Shown one piece after another: positions 27,442-37,645 of a DNA stretch of 57,123 nucleotides (position 1 is its first letter; each line of letters opens with the position of its first letter). Under the pieces are notes generated by a model, which did no database searches, was not told where the DNA came from, and saw only the letters and a list, made by a program, of their open reading frames with translations. Origin of the DNA: Richelia sp. SL_2_1 (lineage in GTDB: Bacteria; Cyanobacteriota; Cyanobacteriia; Cyanobacteriales; Nostocaceae); the NCBI GenBank assembly GCA_012033205.1, contig JAAUSO010000024.1, positions 1-57,123 of the forward strand, in the 5' to 3' direction. The position numbers and the translations under genes are program-made.

Positions 27442-30400
27442 TTAATCTATAGGTAGTTCGATAAAAAATTCTGTTCCCTCACCTAATTTTGAACTACAAC
27501 TAATTTTACCATTGTGAGTTTCTTCAATAATTGAGAGGGCAATAGCAAGTCCCAATCCAGTACCTTTACCGACATCTTTTGTAGTAAAAAGATTATCAAA
27601 TATACGTTCTCGAACTGATTCGGGCATTCCCATACCATTATCTTTAATACTAATTAATGCTGTATTTTTCTCAGGAAAAAACTCAGTTTTAATTATTATT
27701 TTGTAAGGATTAGTTTGTAATTCGGCAAATGTTTTTCCTTCACTGACTGTATCGATAGCATCAATAGCATTAGCAATGATGTTCATAAATACTTGATTTA
27801 ACTGTCCTAAAAAACACTTTACAGGTGGTAATTTTTCATATTCTTTAATAACTTCAATTGCTGGACGTTTCTCATTAGCTTTGAGGCGATATTTGAGAAT
27901 TAAAATTGTACTATCAATTCCTTCATGAAGATTACAAGCAACTTTTTCATCTGTATCGGCTCTAGAGAAAGTACGAAGACTTGTACTAATGTCTTTAATC
28001 CTTTCTGTTGCTAGTTTCATCGAATCTATTAACTTTGGTAAATCCTCTATCAGGAATTCTAAATCAATTTCTTCAGCGTGTTCTAAAACTGCATCTGTGG
28101 GAGTAGGATAATGTTGTTGATAGCATTCTATATGAGCAAATAAATCTTGAATGTATTCTTTAGCATTATTAATACTACCTTTAAGAAATCCGATGGGGTT
28201 GTTAACTTCATGTGCGACTCCTGCAACTAAATTACCCAAAGTTGCCATTTTTTCATTTTGTACCATTTGTAATTGAGCTTGATTTAACTCTTGTAAAGCT
28301 TTTTCTAACTGTTGGGATTTCTGAATTACGGATGCTTCTGCTTTTTCACTTTCTCTGAGTGCTGCTTGTTGTTGGCTAATATCTCGAACAATCGTTAATC
28401 CATGTAACTTTCCTTTGTACATAAAGGGTACTGCTTTGATTTCTGAATCAAAATAAGTCCCATCTTTTCGTTTACTAATATTTTTAATATAAAATTCTTT
28501 GCCCGCTCTCATAATCTCTAAGTAATTACTAAAATCAGATACCGAATCTTGATGTAGGAAATCTAGTGGTGTGAGATTAAACCATTCTTCTTGAGAATAA
28601 CCATACATCTGGCAAAAAGTAGGATTAACAGCAATGATTTTTCCTGTTTCTAAATTGCAAATGTTTAATCCATCATTGACGCTTTCAAAGATACTGCGAT
28701 ACTCTTCCTCTTTTTGAGCAATTTCCCATGTTTTTTGTTGTTGTTGAGCGTATAATTGAGCATTTTGCAAGGAAATAGCAGCTTGAGTAGATAAAAGATT
28801 AATTACTTCCAATCTTTCTCGTGTAAATACACCTTTGATTAATTTATTTTCTAAATACAACAATCCAATTAATTTACCTCTATCCAAAATCGGCGCACAT
28901 AATAAACTAGATGGCTGCTGTTGTATTAAATACTCGTCGGTGAGCAAATCATTTTGAACTGTGGCATTATCCAATACAATAGTTTTTAAACTGTGTTTCA
29001 CATAATCTATAACTGTATTAGGAAGCTGATTACTAGTTTCATATGGGATTGATAAGTGGGTTACACCCAATTCTTGAGTAGCTACTGCTTCTAAAGTTAA
29101 GATATCGTTTTTGAGAAAAACTAAAGCAGCTTTTTGGGCTCCAGCATTTTCAATTACTATTTGGAGTAAAGTGGAAATTAACTCTTCTAATTGAATTTCT
29201 TTTGATAAAGCCTGGGTTGCTTTGAGAATACTTTTGAAATCTAAGGCTTCTGAAATGCTACTACTAGAGCGAGTTGTTTGAATAGTTTGATTGGGTTGAA
29301 TGCAGGTTTCGTTGATTGAGGAACTGTATTTTTGTGTTTGTAAAATTGGTGTAAGTAATTGGGGATAGCGTTTTTCTAAGTCGTGAATTTTGGCTTTTGC
29401 TCCCCATTTTGCATAACAGTAGTAGGCTTCCTGCATATATATAGCGGCAATTTTTTGTTTATCCCAATTCAGGTAGAATTTAGCTGCGAGTTCGTTTGCT
29501 AAAGCTTCTTCTTGGATATATTCGTTAGCTTTGGCTCCAGCAATAGCTTTTTCATATAATTCTATTGCCTTGATTTTTTCATTTAAAATTCGATGTTTTT
29601 CAGCTTCAACTAAATCATATTTATGCTGAAAATTCATTGGAGCGTGATGGCTAATATTTTTGATTTTTTCTTGATTTTTTATGACTTGTTGAAGTTTTTC
29701 CGTTTGGGATATATCTGAATATAAACTTAATTGTAGTAAAGAATCATAAAAGTAGAATAGGGGAGCATAAAAACATCCGGCTATTCCGTCTAAATATATT
29801 TGAGCTTGCCGTGCATTTGTCGCAGCCTGCTCGAATTCTTCAAACAAGTAACAAAGAATAAATTTATGAATGTAAACAAAATGAAGTCCAATTCTGTCGT
29901 TGGCTTCTAATTGCTGCGGTAAGATTTCGTTTTCGTTGTAAGCTTTTCCAATTAAAATATATGGTTGTTGAGATTCACCGAGCAAATTTAAGATAACCTG
30001 TTGAATTGTTCGATATTGATTTAAAGTAGTTGTGTGTTTGAATTGAATTAAAACATCACTGATAGCCGCCATTTCTTGCTGAAGAGAATTTAATTCTTCA
30101 CCTATAAAATACGAATATTGAAACCAGTTTATCGCTGCATGACTAGAGTATTCTAAATCTCCATTTTCGATTCCGCTTTGATATGCTTCTCGAAAAAGTG
30201 GCATAGTCGTTTTCAAATGCTCTTTACCGTGTTTTGTAGATACAGCTATCATAAATAGGGTTCTAGGTGTTAATTCTAAAGCATTTAGCTCTTGCAATAA
30301 GTTTAATGCTAATTTACCAAATTGATAACTGCTTTGAGCATCCTGAAAAAATCCTTGTAAAATTAACCCATAAGCTGCATAAGCAAAGCTTGATGAAGGA

Positions 30401-33222
30401 GCATTTCCATATTTAATTGATAAATTAACTTGAGAAAAAACTATTAGCGGCACTAATGTAGGTGCGGCAGCAATTATGGGAAACCAAACAATTGATAATA
30501 ATCGCATGGCTGCTAAAGGATAAACATCCTTCATTAAAGGCAGTGCAATTAAATCCGATATATGTTTATCTTGTAAGTAAATATTTATTTCAGTTAAATC
30601 TTTCTGAATATCTACAGAAGTTGGTGATTCTGGAATTTTAACTCCAAATAATTCTAATACATTTAGTCCAAATTTCACTGCTTCAATCAGTTGATTTTGA
30701 GCAATTTTAGTTAAAATGATCATTTCATAAGTCTTAGTTTTATCTAAAATTGTTTTGGCTTGTTTTAAGACAATATCCGCCCATTGTTGCATCTGTTCAT
30801 AATTACCAGTTAAATAAGCAACTTCTACAGCAGAATCATACAGTGATAATGTCAATTGGTAATTATTTTGCCAACAATCGCTACTTAATAAACTGATACC
30901 CATTCTGACATAAATTAGCGCTGCACTATAAGCTGTAGAATCCTTCGATTTTTTTGCTGCTAATAAATTCAATTCGGCAAGTTGAAGTTTTTCGGAATCA
31001 TTTAAAATTAAATTTTGACCAATATTGAGGTGATTAACAATATTAAAAATATTTTCTGATAATTCTGGTTTTAGAATATTTTTTAATAAACTTTTGCCAA
31101 CATTTAAATGAGTTATCGGTTTTTGCTCATTGGGAATTAAAGAATAAGCCGCTTGCTGTACTCTATCATGTAAAAATCTATAATCTATAATTTGAGATGC
31201 CGGCTGAATTTCTTGTCTTATTTCAAGATAAAATTTATAAATCTCACTTTGCGGTATTATCAATCCTTCCTCTAACGCTTTCCATAAATCCGCAGCAGTT
31301 TCAGCTTCCGACTTTTCACAAACTATTGCTAAAGTTGCTAAATCAAATTGATTGCCAATACAAGCCGCTAATTTCAAAACATTCTGCGTTTGCTCTGGCA
31401 ATTTTTGCAACTGTAACGACATAAATTCAACAACATCATCAGTTAAAGCTAACTTCTTAACTTCAGAAATATTACATCCCCATAAATTTTGCTCAAAATT
31501 AAATTTTATCAAATCATCTTCATACAACGATTTGAAAAACTGCGTACTAAAAAATGGATTACCTTTAGTTTTTTTATATATAAGTTGTGTTAACGGTTGT
31601 GCAATTTCCAAGGAACAACTTAAAGTATCTGCAACTAATTGATTTAAGCTTCCTTCAGTTAATGGATTTAAAATAATAGTATTAATTATCGCTCCCGTTT
31701 TACTAATTTCCTCTAACGTCAACATTAAAGAATGAGCCGCAAATACTTCATTATTTCGATAAGCACCAATTAATAATAAATATTTGCTTTCCGACTCGCT
31801 TATCAGTAATTGCATCAAATTCAAAGATGTCAAATCAGCCCATTGTAAATCATCTAAGAAAATTACTAAGGGATGTTCTTTAGTAGTAAAAACTTTAATA
31901 AACTTTTGAAATAGCAAATTAAACCGATTTTGTGCGGCTGTTCCCGATAATTCTGGTGCAGGTGGTTGTTGTCCAATAATTATTTCTAATTCGGGAATAA
32001 CATCAATAATTATTCGTGCATTTTCACCTAATGCTTGCAATATTTTATGTTCCCAAATTGACAATTGAGCATCAGTTTCACTAAATAATTGCCTCATTAA
32101 ATCGCGAAAAGCTTGGACAAATGCTGAGAAAGGAATATTACGATTAAATTGGTCAAATTTACCTTTAATAAAATAGCCGCGCTGTTGAACAATGGGTTTA
32201 TTAACTTCGTTAACAATTGCAGTTTTACCGATTCCAGAATAACCAGTAACCAGCATTAGTTGACTGTTCCCCTTCGATACTTTATCAAATGCTGCCAGCA
32301 ATTTTTCAACTTCGGTTTCTCTCCCATACAGTTTTTCAGGAATAATAAATCTATCACAAATATCCCTTTGAGCAATTGCAAAATATTCAATATTACCAGT
32401 TTTTTGAAGTTGTTTTAAACAAGTTTCTAAATCATGCTTGATTCCCGAAACACTTTGATATCGATCTTCTGCATTTTTCGCCATTAATTTCATGACGATA
32501 GCTGATAAAACTTGAGGATTTTCTATACTATTCCCTAACAACGGAGGTGTTTTTGCAATATGACAATGTACCAATTCCATTGCATCATCCGATTTAAACG
32601 GTAATTCTTTAGTTAATAATTCATAAAAAGTCACACCCAAAGAATAAAAATCACTGCGGTAGTCAACTCCCCGATTCATCCTTCCAGTTTGCTCTGGAGA
32701 TATGTAGGATAAAGTTCCTTCTAAAATATTCGGGCTAACTAAAGTTTGGCTTTCTCTTGGTAACAAAGATGCAATACTAAAATCAATTAATTTAACTTGT
32801 TTTGTTGTCGGATTAATTAATATATTGGCGGGTTTAATGTCTTTATGAATTATTCTATGACGATATAAAATATCTAAGATGTCACATAGGGTAATAGCTA
32901 TTTTGAAAAACTCTTCTAAAGATATTGTGTATTGATGAAAATATTCTCTCAGAGAAATTCCCCCCATATCTTCCATTACTAATGCATAACTATTTTGGTA
33001 ACTATCTAAACTGTAGGCTTGGATAATTTGAGGTGAATTGAGATTTTTGGTTATGGTATATTGATTGCGAAATTGTAACAACTCGCTAAAATTGGGATAG
33101 AGATTCTTGAGCAATTTAATCACAACGGGTTTTTGATCATGTTCTCGAACCGCTCGATATACTGAGGTTCTTGAACCGTTGTAGAGTTCTTCTTTGATAG
33201 AATATCCGCTAATACTAATCAT
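27442..33222 (-). CDS. Giant hybrid Ser/Thr kinase - AAA ATPase - GAF - PAS - histidine kinase
   Basis: 1926 residues from the chosen ATG at 33222 (MISISGYSIKEELYNGS); a longer frame adds 21 unrelated residues, and GAGG lies before 33222. Order: Ser/Thr kinase 1-265 (VVIKLL, HKDIKPANILI, IDFSIAS, GTLSYISPEQTGR); AAA/MalT-like ATPase about 295-600 (VTGYSGIGKTAIV Walker A, LVIFLDDLQWAD Walker B); helical TPR-like region about 640-1300; GAF about 1340-1490; PAS about 1515-1640; coiled coil; histidine kinase 1680-1926 with VAGVAHEVNNP, IIANAIDAID, IKDNGMGMPE and GKGTGLGLAI. Both kinase active sites look complete. This is a known cyanobacterial architecture. It is cytoplasmic, with no membrane helix and no response regulator next to it. 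Confidence 0.92.
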   Translation of the reverse strand: MISISGYSIKEELYNGSRTSVYRAVREHDQKPVVIKLLKNLYPNFSELLQFRNQYTITKNLNSPQIIQAYSLDSYQNSYALVMEDMGGISLREYFHQYTISLEEFFKIAITLCDILDILYRHRIIHKDIKPANILINPTTKQVKLIDFSIASLLPRESQTLVSPNILEGTLSYISPEQTGRMNRGVDYRSDFYSLGVTFYELLTKELPFKSDDAMELVHCHIAKTPPLLGNSIENPQVLSAIVMKLMAKNAEDRYQSVSGIKHDLETCLKQLQKTGNIEYFAIAQRDICDRFIIPEKLYGRETEVEKLLAAFDKVSKGNSQLMLVTGYSGIGKTAIVNEVNKPIVQQRGYFIKGKFDQFNRNIPFSAFVQAFRDLMRQLFSETDAQLSIWEHKILQALGENARIIIDVIPELEIIIGQQPPAPELSGTAAQNRFNLLFQKFIKVFTTKEHPLVIFLDDLQWADLTSLNLMQLLISESESKYLLLIGAYRNNEVFAAHSLMLTLEEISKTGAIINTIILNPLTEGSLNQLVADTLSCSLEIAQPLTQLIYKKTKGNPFFSTQFFKSLYEDDLIKFNFEQNLWGCNISEVKKLALTDDVVEFMSLQLQKLPEQTQNVLKLAACIGNQFDLATLAIVCEKSEAETAADLWKALEEGLIIPQSEIYKFYLEIRQEIQPASQIIDYRFLHDRVQQAAYSLIPNEQKPITHLNVGKSLLKNILKPELSENIFNIVNHLNIGQNLILNDSEKLQLAELNLLAAKKSKDSTAYSAALIYVRMGISLLSSDCWQNNYQLTLSLYDSAVEVAYLTGNYEQMQQWADIVLKQAKTILDKTKTYEMIILTKIAQNQLIEAVKFGLNVLELFGVKIPESPTSVDIQKDLTEINIYLQDKHISDLIALPLMKDVYPLAAMRLLSIVWFPIIAAAPTLVPLIVFSQVNLSIKYGNAPSSSFAYAAYGLILQGFFQDAQSSYQFGKLALNLLQELNALELTPRTLFMIAVSTKHGKEHLKTTMPLFREAYQSGIENGDLEYSSHAAINWFQYSYFIGEELNSLQQEMAAISDVLIQFKHTTTLNQYRTIQQVILNLLGESQQPYILIGKAYNENEILPQQLEANDRIGLHFVYIHKFILCYLFEEFEQAATNARQAQIYLDGIAGCFYAPLFYFYDSLLQLSLYSDISQTEKLQQVIKNQEKIKNISHHAPMNFQHKYDLVEAEKHRILNEKIKAIELYEKAIAGAKANEYIQEEALANELAAKFYLNWDKQKIAAIYMQEAYYCYAKWGAKAKIHDLEKRYPQLLTPILQTQKYSSSINETCIQPNQTIQTTRSSSSISEALDFKSILKATQALSKEIQLEELISTLLQIVIENAGAQKAALVFLKNDILTLEAVATQELGVTHLSIPYETSNQLPNTVIDYVKHSLKTIVLDNATVQNDLLTDEYLIQQQPSSLLCAPILDRGKLIGLLYLENKLIKGVFTRERLEVINLLSTQAAISLQNAQLYAQQQQKTWEIAQKEEEYRSIFESVNDGLNICNLETGKIIAVNPTFCQMYGYSQEEWFNLTPLDFLHQDSVSDFSNYLEIMRAGKEFYIKNISKRKDGTYFDSEIKAVPFMYKGKLHGLTIVRDISQQQAALRESEKAEASVIQKSQQLEKALQELNQAQLQMVQNEKMATLGNLVAGVAHEVNNPIGFLKGSINNAKEYIQDLFAHIECYQQHYPTPTDAVLEHAEEIDLEFLIEDLPKLIDSMKLATERIKDISTSLRTFSRADTDEKVACNLHEGIDSTILILKYRLKANEKRPAIEVIKEYEKLPPVKCFLGQLNQVFMNIIANAIDAIDTVSEGKTFAELQTNPYKIIIKTEFFPEKNTALISIKDNGMGMPESVRERIFDNLFTTKDVGKGTGLGLAIALSIIEETHNGKISCSSKLGEGTEFFIELPID

Positions 33223-33545
33223 ACTGCTTTTGTCCTCAACGCTTCTAGATTTAGTATTCCCAAATCCTCGGACAAAAAAACACAATTTAAGTTGGAATTG
33301 GGAATAGGGAATTGGGAAAAATATGTGTTATGTGATGTCGGGATGATTAGTCATGATTTCCACATCTGTACTAAAAATTAAAAATTTTGATTCTCTCCTC
33401 CCCAATCCCTTGATTTTTCAGCTTTACTGTAAAGTTACCCAAAATTGGACTGGTACTAAATCAAAAAATTGGCTATTGTAACTAACCAGTATCTCAATTA
33501 TGCTGTTCTTAAGTTCAAGTTAAATGATTCTATGGAAGCCTAAAT
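33223..33545. other. 323-bp gap between divergent genes
   Basis: This holds the giant kinase's leader (GAGGACAAAAGCAGT before its ATG), a short GGGAATAGGGAATTGGG repeat near 33295-33318 and AT-rich sequence up to the MOSC gene. No RNA or ORF is recognised. Confidence 0.5.
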
Positions 33546-34324
33546 ATGCCTTATCTAAGCAAAATTTGCATCTATCCGATTAAATCACTTGATGGGGTAG
33601 AAGTAACACAAGCTCTTGTATTACAAAGTGGTGCGTTACAGCATGACCGTCAATATGCCATTATTGATGCTCAAGGTAAGTTTGTCAATGCTAAACGTTA
33701 TGCAAAAATACATTTATTACGGTCAAAGTTTGATTTAGAAAGTCAAATTGTTTCGCTAAAAATTCCAGATAGTGATACAGAAGAAACTTTCAATTTAGAA
33801 AGGGAAATACCACAATTAGAAGCTTGCTTGAGTGACTTTTTTGGTTTTGATATAAAATTACAAAAAACTTAGTTACTGGCTTTCCTGATGATACCGTTTC
33901 ACCGGGACCAACTATTGTTAGTACTGCGACTTTAAAAGAAGTTGCTTCTTGGTATTCAGATTTAAATGAAGATGATATCCGTCGTCGAATGCGTACTACT
34001 TTAGAAATAGATGGAATACCCGCATTTTGGGAAGATAAATTGTTTTCTGAAAGTGATAATGTGGTTAATTTTAAAGTTGCGAATCTCCAATTTGTAGGAG
34101 TAAATCCTTGTCAGCGCTGTGTTGTTCCTACTCGTGATGCTGTTACTGGGGAAGTTAATTCGGATTTTCAGAAGATATTTATCAACAAACGTAGAGAAAC
34201 TTTACCGGAATGGGTTGATAAATCTTGTTTCAATCATTTTTATAAGTTGACGGTGAATACTCGGTTAGTTAGTAATTTTGAAAATCAAATTATTCAGGTT
34301 GGTGATGAAGTTAATTTATTGTAA
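33546..34324 (+). pseudogene. MOSC-domain protein, frame broken once in an A run
   Basis: The first frame (33546-33872) encodes a MOSC N-terminal beta-barrel: ICIYPIKSLDGVEV, LQHDRQYAIIDAQG and FVNAKRYAKIH. It stops at KLQKT inside six As at 33862-33867. Adding one A continues KLQKNLVTGFPDD, VSPGPTIVSTATLKEV and onward into the second frame, ending at 34324 (259 residues in total). The MOSC core NLQFVGVNPCQRCVVPTRD keeps the conserved Cys thought to carry sulfur. Family members are linked to molybdenum-cofactor-dependent or sulfur-transfer chemistry. This reading is one of five homopolymer breaks in the window and may not reflect the living cell. Confidence 0.85.
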
Positions 34325-34372
34325 GTAATAACCGCCTCAGACGCAGAGTACCCTGAGGAAGAATGAAGAGAG

Positions 34373-34840
34373 ATGAATTTGAATATTAGGGAAACTATTT
34401 CTAAGGAAGATTCAATAATTGCAGAGCATTTTTGTAAATTGTGGTTAGATATAGGTGTTCCGGAAAGTTATATTAAATCTAATCACCGTAATATAACTAT
34501 GGAATTTATTAAAGAAGCTCGTCAAAATTTATTTTATCAAGGTTTTGTTGCAGAAATTGATAATCTAATTGTTGGCTCTGCAAGCTGTCAGCTTTTTACA
34601 GGTTTATATCCAAATGTATTGAAAGATGAATATCGCAAATATGGATACATTTGGGGTGTTTATGTTGAACCTTTTTACCGCAAAAAAGGAATCGCTAAAC
34701 AATTGACTAATGCGACGGTTGAGTATTTAAAAACTATTGGTTGTACAAAAGCTATTTTAAATGCTTCACCAGCAGGTAAATCTGTTTATGAAAGTTTAGG
34801 TTTTTCTTTAACTAATGCTATGGAATTAGATTTAATTTAA
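34373..34840 (+). CDS. GNAT-family N-acetyltransferase
   Basis: 155 residues in one GNAT fold. The acetyl-CoA pyrophosphate loop is seen in YRKKGIAKQLTNATVEYL, preceded by the strand YIWGVYVEPF and followed by KAILNASPAGKSVYESLGF. The N-terminus reads MNLNIRETISKEDSII. A good purine box (GAAGAGAG) lies four bases before the ATG. It is probably co-transcribed with the MOSC gene (48 bp gap) and the PPOX gene (45 bp gap). The acyl acceptor is unknown. Confidence 0.85.
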   Translation: MNLNIRETISKEDSIIAEHFCKLWLDIGVPESYIKSNHRNITMEFIKEARQNLFYQGFVAEIDNLIVGSASCQLFTGLYPNVLKDEYRKYGYIWGVYVEPFYRKKGIAKQLTNATVEYLKTIGCTKAILNASPAGKSVYESLGFSLTNAMELDLI

Positions 34841-34885
34841 ATTATTTATTTGTCTAAATTCATCAATAAATCTAGCTAATTAATT

Positions 34886-35572
34886 ATGACTACTTCAAAT
34901 AATCCAATCAATCAACAACTCTTACCAACTCAACGAACTCAAATTAAACGATTACCCAAACGCGGTAATTATGAAACTCAAACTATCTACAATATCTTAG
35001 ATGAAGCGTTAATTTGTCATGTAGGATTTATCGCAAACAATCAACCTTTTGTAATTCCTACTGCTTACGGAAGAGTCGAAGATAAACTTTATATTCACGG
35101 TTCACCTGCTAGTAGAATGCTGCGTACTTTAACTCAAGGTATTGAAGTATGCGTGACGGTAACTTTATTAGATGGATTAGTATTAGCACGTTCTGCTTTT
35201 CATCACTCGATGAATTATCGTTCTGTAGTCATATTTGGTACGGCAAATTTAGTTAATGATATGGAAGAAAAAAATGCAGCGCTGCAAGCTTTTACTGAAC
35301 ACGTAATACCTCAAAGATGGAAGGAAATACGTCAACCAAATAAACAAGAGTTACAGGGAACTTTAGTGCTTTCTCTACTTTTAAATGAAGCATCAGCAAA
35401 GATACGAACAGGTAATCCTGTGGATGATGAAGCAGATTACAATTTATCTGTGTGGGCTGGTGTTTTACCGTTACAAATGGTTGCGGGTAAAGCTATTGAT
35501 GATGAGCGCTTGATTGAAGGAATTGAAGTTCCCGATTATGTGCAGAATTATCGCGAAGCACGCAATTTATAA
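34886..35572 (+). CDS. Pyridoxamine 5'-phosphate oxidase-fold flavoprotein (NimA-like)
   Basis: 228 residues with a split-barrel FMN-binding fold. After a basic leader comes LPKRGNYETQTIYNILDEA, the hallmark of the PF12900-type branch, then CHVGFIANNQPFVIPTAYGR, YIHGSPASRML and VCVTVTLLDGLVLARSAFHH. This branch includes 5-nitroimidazole reductase-like NimA, but most members are uncharacterised and a redox or FMN-storage role is equally possible. It is in a same-strand run with MOSC, GNAT and the BASS transporter. Confidence 0.85.
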   Translation: MTTSNNPINQQLLPTQRTQIKRLPKRGNYETQTIYNILDEALICHVGFIANNQPFVIPTAYGRVEDKLYIHGSPASRMLRTLTQGIEVCVTVTLLDGLVLARSAFHHSMNYRSVVIFGTANLVNDMEEKNAALQAFTEHVIPQRWKEIRQPNKQELQGTLVLSLLLNEASAKIRTGNPVDDEADYNLSVWAGVLPLQMVAGKAIDDERLIEGIEVPDYVQNYREARNL

Positions 35573-35646
35573 AAACACCTTGACAATGACTGCATAACCT
35601 CTGTTGTAATCAAACTATATTATTTAAGTAGTCATAATTAATTACG

Positions 35647-36519
35647 ATGGAAGCTTCTTTTTTCACAGCTGTTTTTTTGCCCATCGCTTTAGCGATAATT
35701 ATGCTAGGAATGGGTTTATCTTTAGTTCCTGATGACTTCCTGCGCGTCGCAAAGTACCCCAAAGCTGTCGCGGTAGCTTTGATTAGTCAATTAATAATTT
35801 TACCTGCGATCGCGTTTGTAATTGCCAAAGTTATCCCGATGCCAAATTATATCACAGTTGGATTGTTGATTTTGGCGCTTTGTCCAGGAGGAGCTACATC
35901 GAATTTAATTACTTATTTCGCTCAAGGGGATGTAGCACTTTCTGTGACTCTCACGGCTTTGAGCAGCACCATTACAGTGTTTACAATCCCGATTGCATCA
36001 AATATAGCGCTGCAATATTTTATCGGCACAACAGCCGCGATTGCGCTACCAATTAGCACAACTATGTTACAAATTTTTGCGATCACTTTACTACCAATCG
36101 GTTTGGGAATGTCAATCAAACAACGATTTCCCGAATTTGCATTCAGGTTAGAAAAAGTTACCAGTAAAATTGCAATCGCGTTTCTAATTTTGATAATTTC
36201 TGGTTTAATTATTCGTGAATGGTCGCGTTTACCGGGGTTTATCGCTCAAGTCGGGATTGCAGTTGTCTTGTTAAATATCTCGGCAATGATGGTAGGGTTT
36301 TATATTAGTAAGTTATTTAACTTAAGTATTCCTCAACAAATTTGCATTGCTATAGAAGTAGGATTCCAAAATGGAACTTTAGCAATTACTATAACTGCGG
36401 GATTATTAAATAACCCTGATATGGCAATTCCTGCGGCAATTTATAGTTTATTTATGTATATTACTGGTTTTCTAATTATCTACTATGGTCGTAGAGACAT
36501 ATCCGTAAAAGTTAGTTGA
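35647..36519 (+). CDS. Bile acid:sodium symporter (BASS) family transporter
   Basis: 290 residues, nearly all hydrophobic, with about ten predicted helices in two inverted halves. The family motifs are LCPGGATSNLITYFAQGD near residue 80, and IAIEVGFQNGTLAI near 240, where the helix-crossing sodium and substrate sites lie. In cyanobacteria and chloroplasts BASS proteins carry organic anions such as bicarbonate-linked metabolites, pyruvate or other acids with Na+. The substrate here is unknown. The gene ends 22 bp before the stop of the convergent Uma2 gene. Confidence 0.9.
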   Translation: MEASFFTAVFLPIALAIIMLGMGLSLVPDDFLRVAKYPKAVAVALISQLIILPAIAFVIAKVIPMPNYITVGLLILALCPGGATSNLITYFAQGDVALSVTLTALSSTITVFTIPIASNIALQYFIGTTAAIALPISTTMLQIFAITLLPIGLGMSIKQRFPEFAFRLEKVTSKIAIAFLILIISGLIIREWSRLPGFIAQVGIAVVLLNISAMMVGFYISKLFNLSIPQQICIAIEVGFQNGTLAITITAGLLNNPDMAIPAAIYSLFMYITGFLIIYYGRRDISVKVS

Positions 36520-36541
36520 CTGGAAAATTTTTCTCAATTTA

Positions 36542-37111
36542 TCAACCAAATACCACATCTTCATAAAGTGTGCTTATTTCGCCTTCAAAATTAATACTTT
36601 GTAATTGAAAATATTTGTCTTCAAAAGTATAAGATTGCAACACCCAAAGCCCTTCTTCGTTACGACGAAAACATTCAATTCTCTGACGTTTAACATTAAT
36701 TAAAACGTACTCTTGCAGAGTTTCTAATAGTTGGTAATCGGCAAATTTATCACCGCGATCAAATGCTTCTGTTGAATCAGATAAAACTTCTACAATTAAG
36801 CAAGGGAATTTCTTTTCTGTGGTATTTTCTTGATCTCCTTGATCACAAGTAACCATGACATCAGGATAATAATATCGATTTGATTTTTCGATGCGAGCTT
36901 TCATATCGGAAATGTAAACTCGACAACCAGAACCCCTGACATGGCTGCGGAGAAGTGCGAATAAGTTGCCGGAAACGGTAACGTGAGCGTCGTTAGCACC
37001 AGCCATTGCGTAAGCGTAACCATCGATGTATTCGTGTTTAACATCGCTTTCTAATTCCAATTGGAGGTATTCTTCTGGAGTAATGTAATTTTGTTGGGGG
37101 GATGCGACCAT
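36542..37111 (-). CDS. Uma2-family (DUF820) PD-(D/E)XK nuclease-like protein
   Basis: 189 residues. The typical N-terminus ITPEEYLQLELESDVKHEYIDGYAYAM is followed by the nuclease core YYYPDVMVTCD (Asp), then LIVEVLSDSTEAFDRGDKF (Glu-x-Leu/Ser pair) and YVLINVKRQRIECFRR. Such genes are strongly multiplied in cyanobacterial genomes. Their role is unclear; mobile-element, restriction-like or repair roles have been suggested. No transposon ends flank this copy. It is followed on the same strand by a small coiled-coil gene upstream at 37197. Confidence 0.92.
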   Translation of the reverse strand: MVASPQQNYITPEEYLQLELESDVKHEYIDGYAYAMAGANDAHVTVSGNLFALLRSHVRGSGCRVYISDMKARIEKSNRYYYPDVMVTCDQGDQENTTEKKFPCLIVEVLSDSTEAFDRGDKFADYQLLETLQEYVLINVKRQRIECFRRNEEGLWVLQSYTFEDKYFQLQSINFEGEISTLYEDVVFG

Positions 37112-37196
37112 TTTTTTAGTTTTGGTTTAAATTTCAAACAACTATGTTAGTTATTAGTGATTATTTGAATATTTTTCATCTGTCGGATACAGTCGA

Positions 37197-37550
37197 TCAA
37201 TTATCGGTATTTTCTAATTGAGAAACTCGCTTTTCTAATTTTTTCACATCTTCTTTTAATTCAATTACTAAAGTTGCTAATCTCTCAAACATTTTATCAC
37301 GTTCTGGTTGTGATAATCTTCTGGAAGCACGCTGAGATGGTAAAGAATTATTTGGCTTTTTTGCTGATGAACTACCTCGATTTATCTGTGTTTCTATTCT
37401 GTTTACTTGCGATTCTAAACGGTAAAATTTCGATTCTAAATTATTTAAACGCGATTCAACCAATCCAGAAACAGCGATATCGGAAAATAATCCACCCCAA
37501 ATTATAATTACTAAAAATCCTCTAAATAACAACTTCGTGAAATTCAACAT
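37197..37550 (-). CDS. Small exported or membrane-anchored coiled-coil protein
   Basis: 117 residues. One hydrophobic N-terminal segment (LLFRGFLVIIIWGGLFSDIAV, positions 6-26) acts as signal or anchor. It is followed by heptad-like helices (LVESRLNNLESKFYRLESQV and ELKEDVKKLEKRVSQLEN) separated by a Ser/Lys/Pro-rich linker. No family is recognised. Similar short proteins are common in cyanobacteria. An envelope location is an inference. Confidence 0.6.
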   Translation of the reverse strand: MLNFTKLLFRGFLVIIIWGGLFSDIAVSGLVESRLNNLESKFYRLESQVNRIETQINRGSSSAKKPNNSLPSQRASRRLSQPERDKMFERLATLVIELKEDVKKLEKRVSQLENTDN

Positions 37551-37645
37551 TTATTTGATAAATTAGTAAACAAGTGAGAGATGGAAAGATGAGGAGAATT
37601 TAACTCTTAACTCCTCACTCCTCACTCCTAACTCCTAACTTTTCC

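Noticed and set aside
31352..31642. 96-codon plus-strand ORF inside the giant kinase gene
   Set aside because: Antisense shadow of a strongly supported coding region with no independent family signal.
36542..37111. Uma2 gene as part of an insertion sequence
   Set aside because: No inverted ends, target duplication or transposase flank it.
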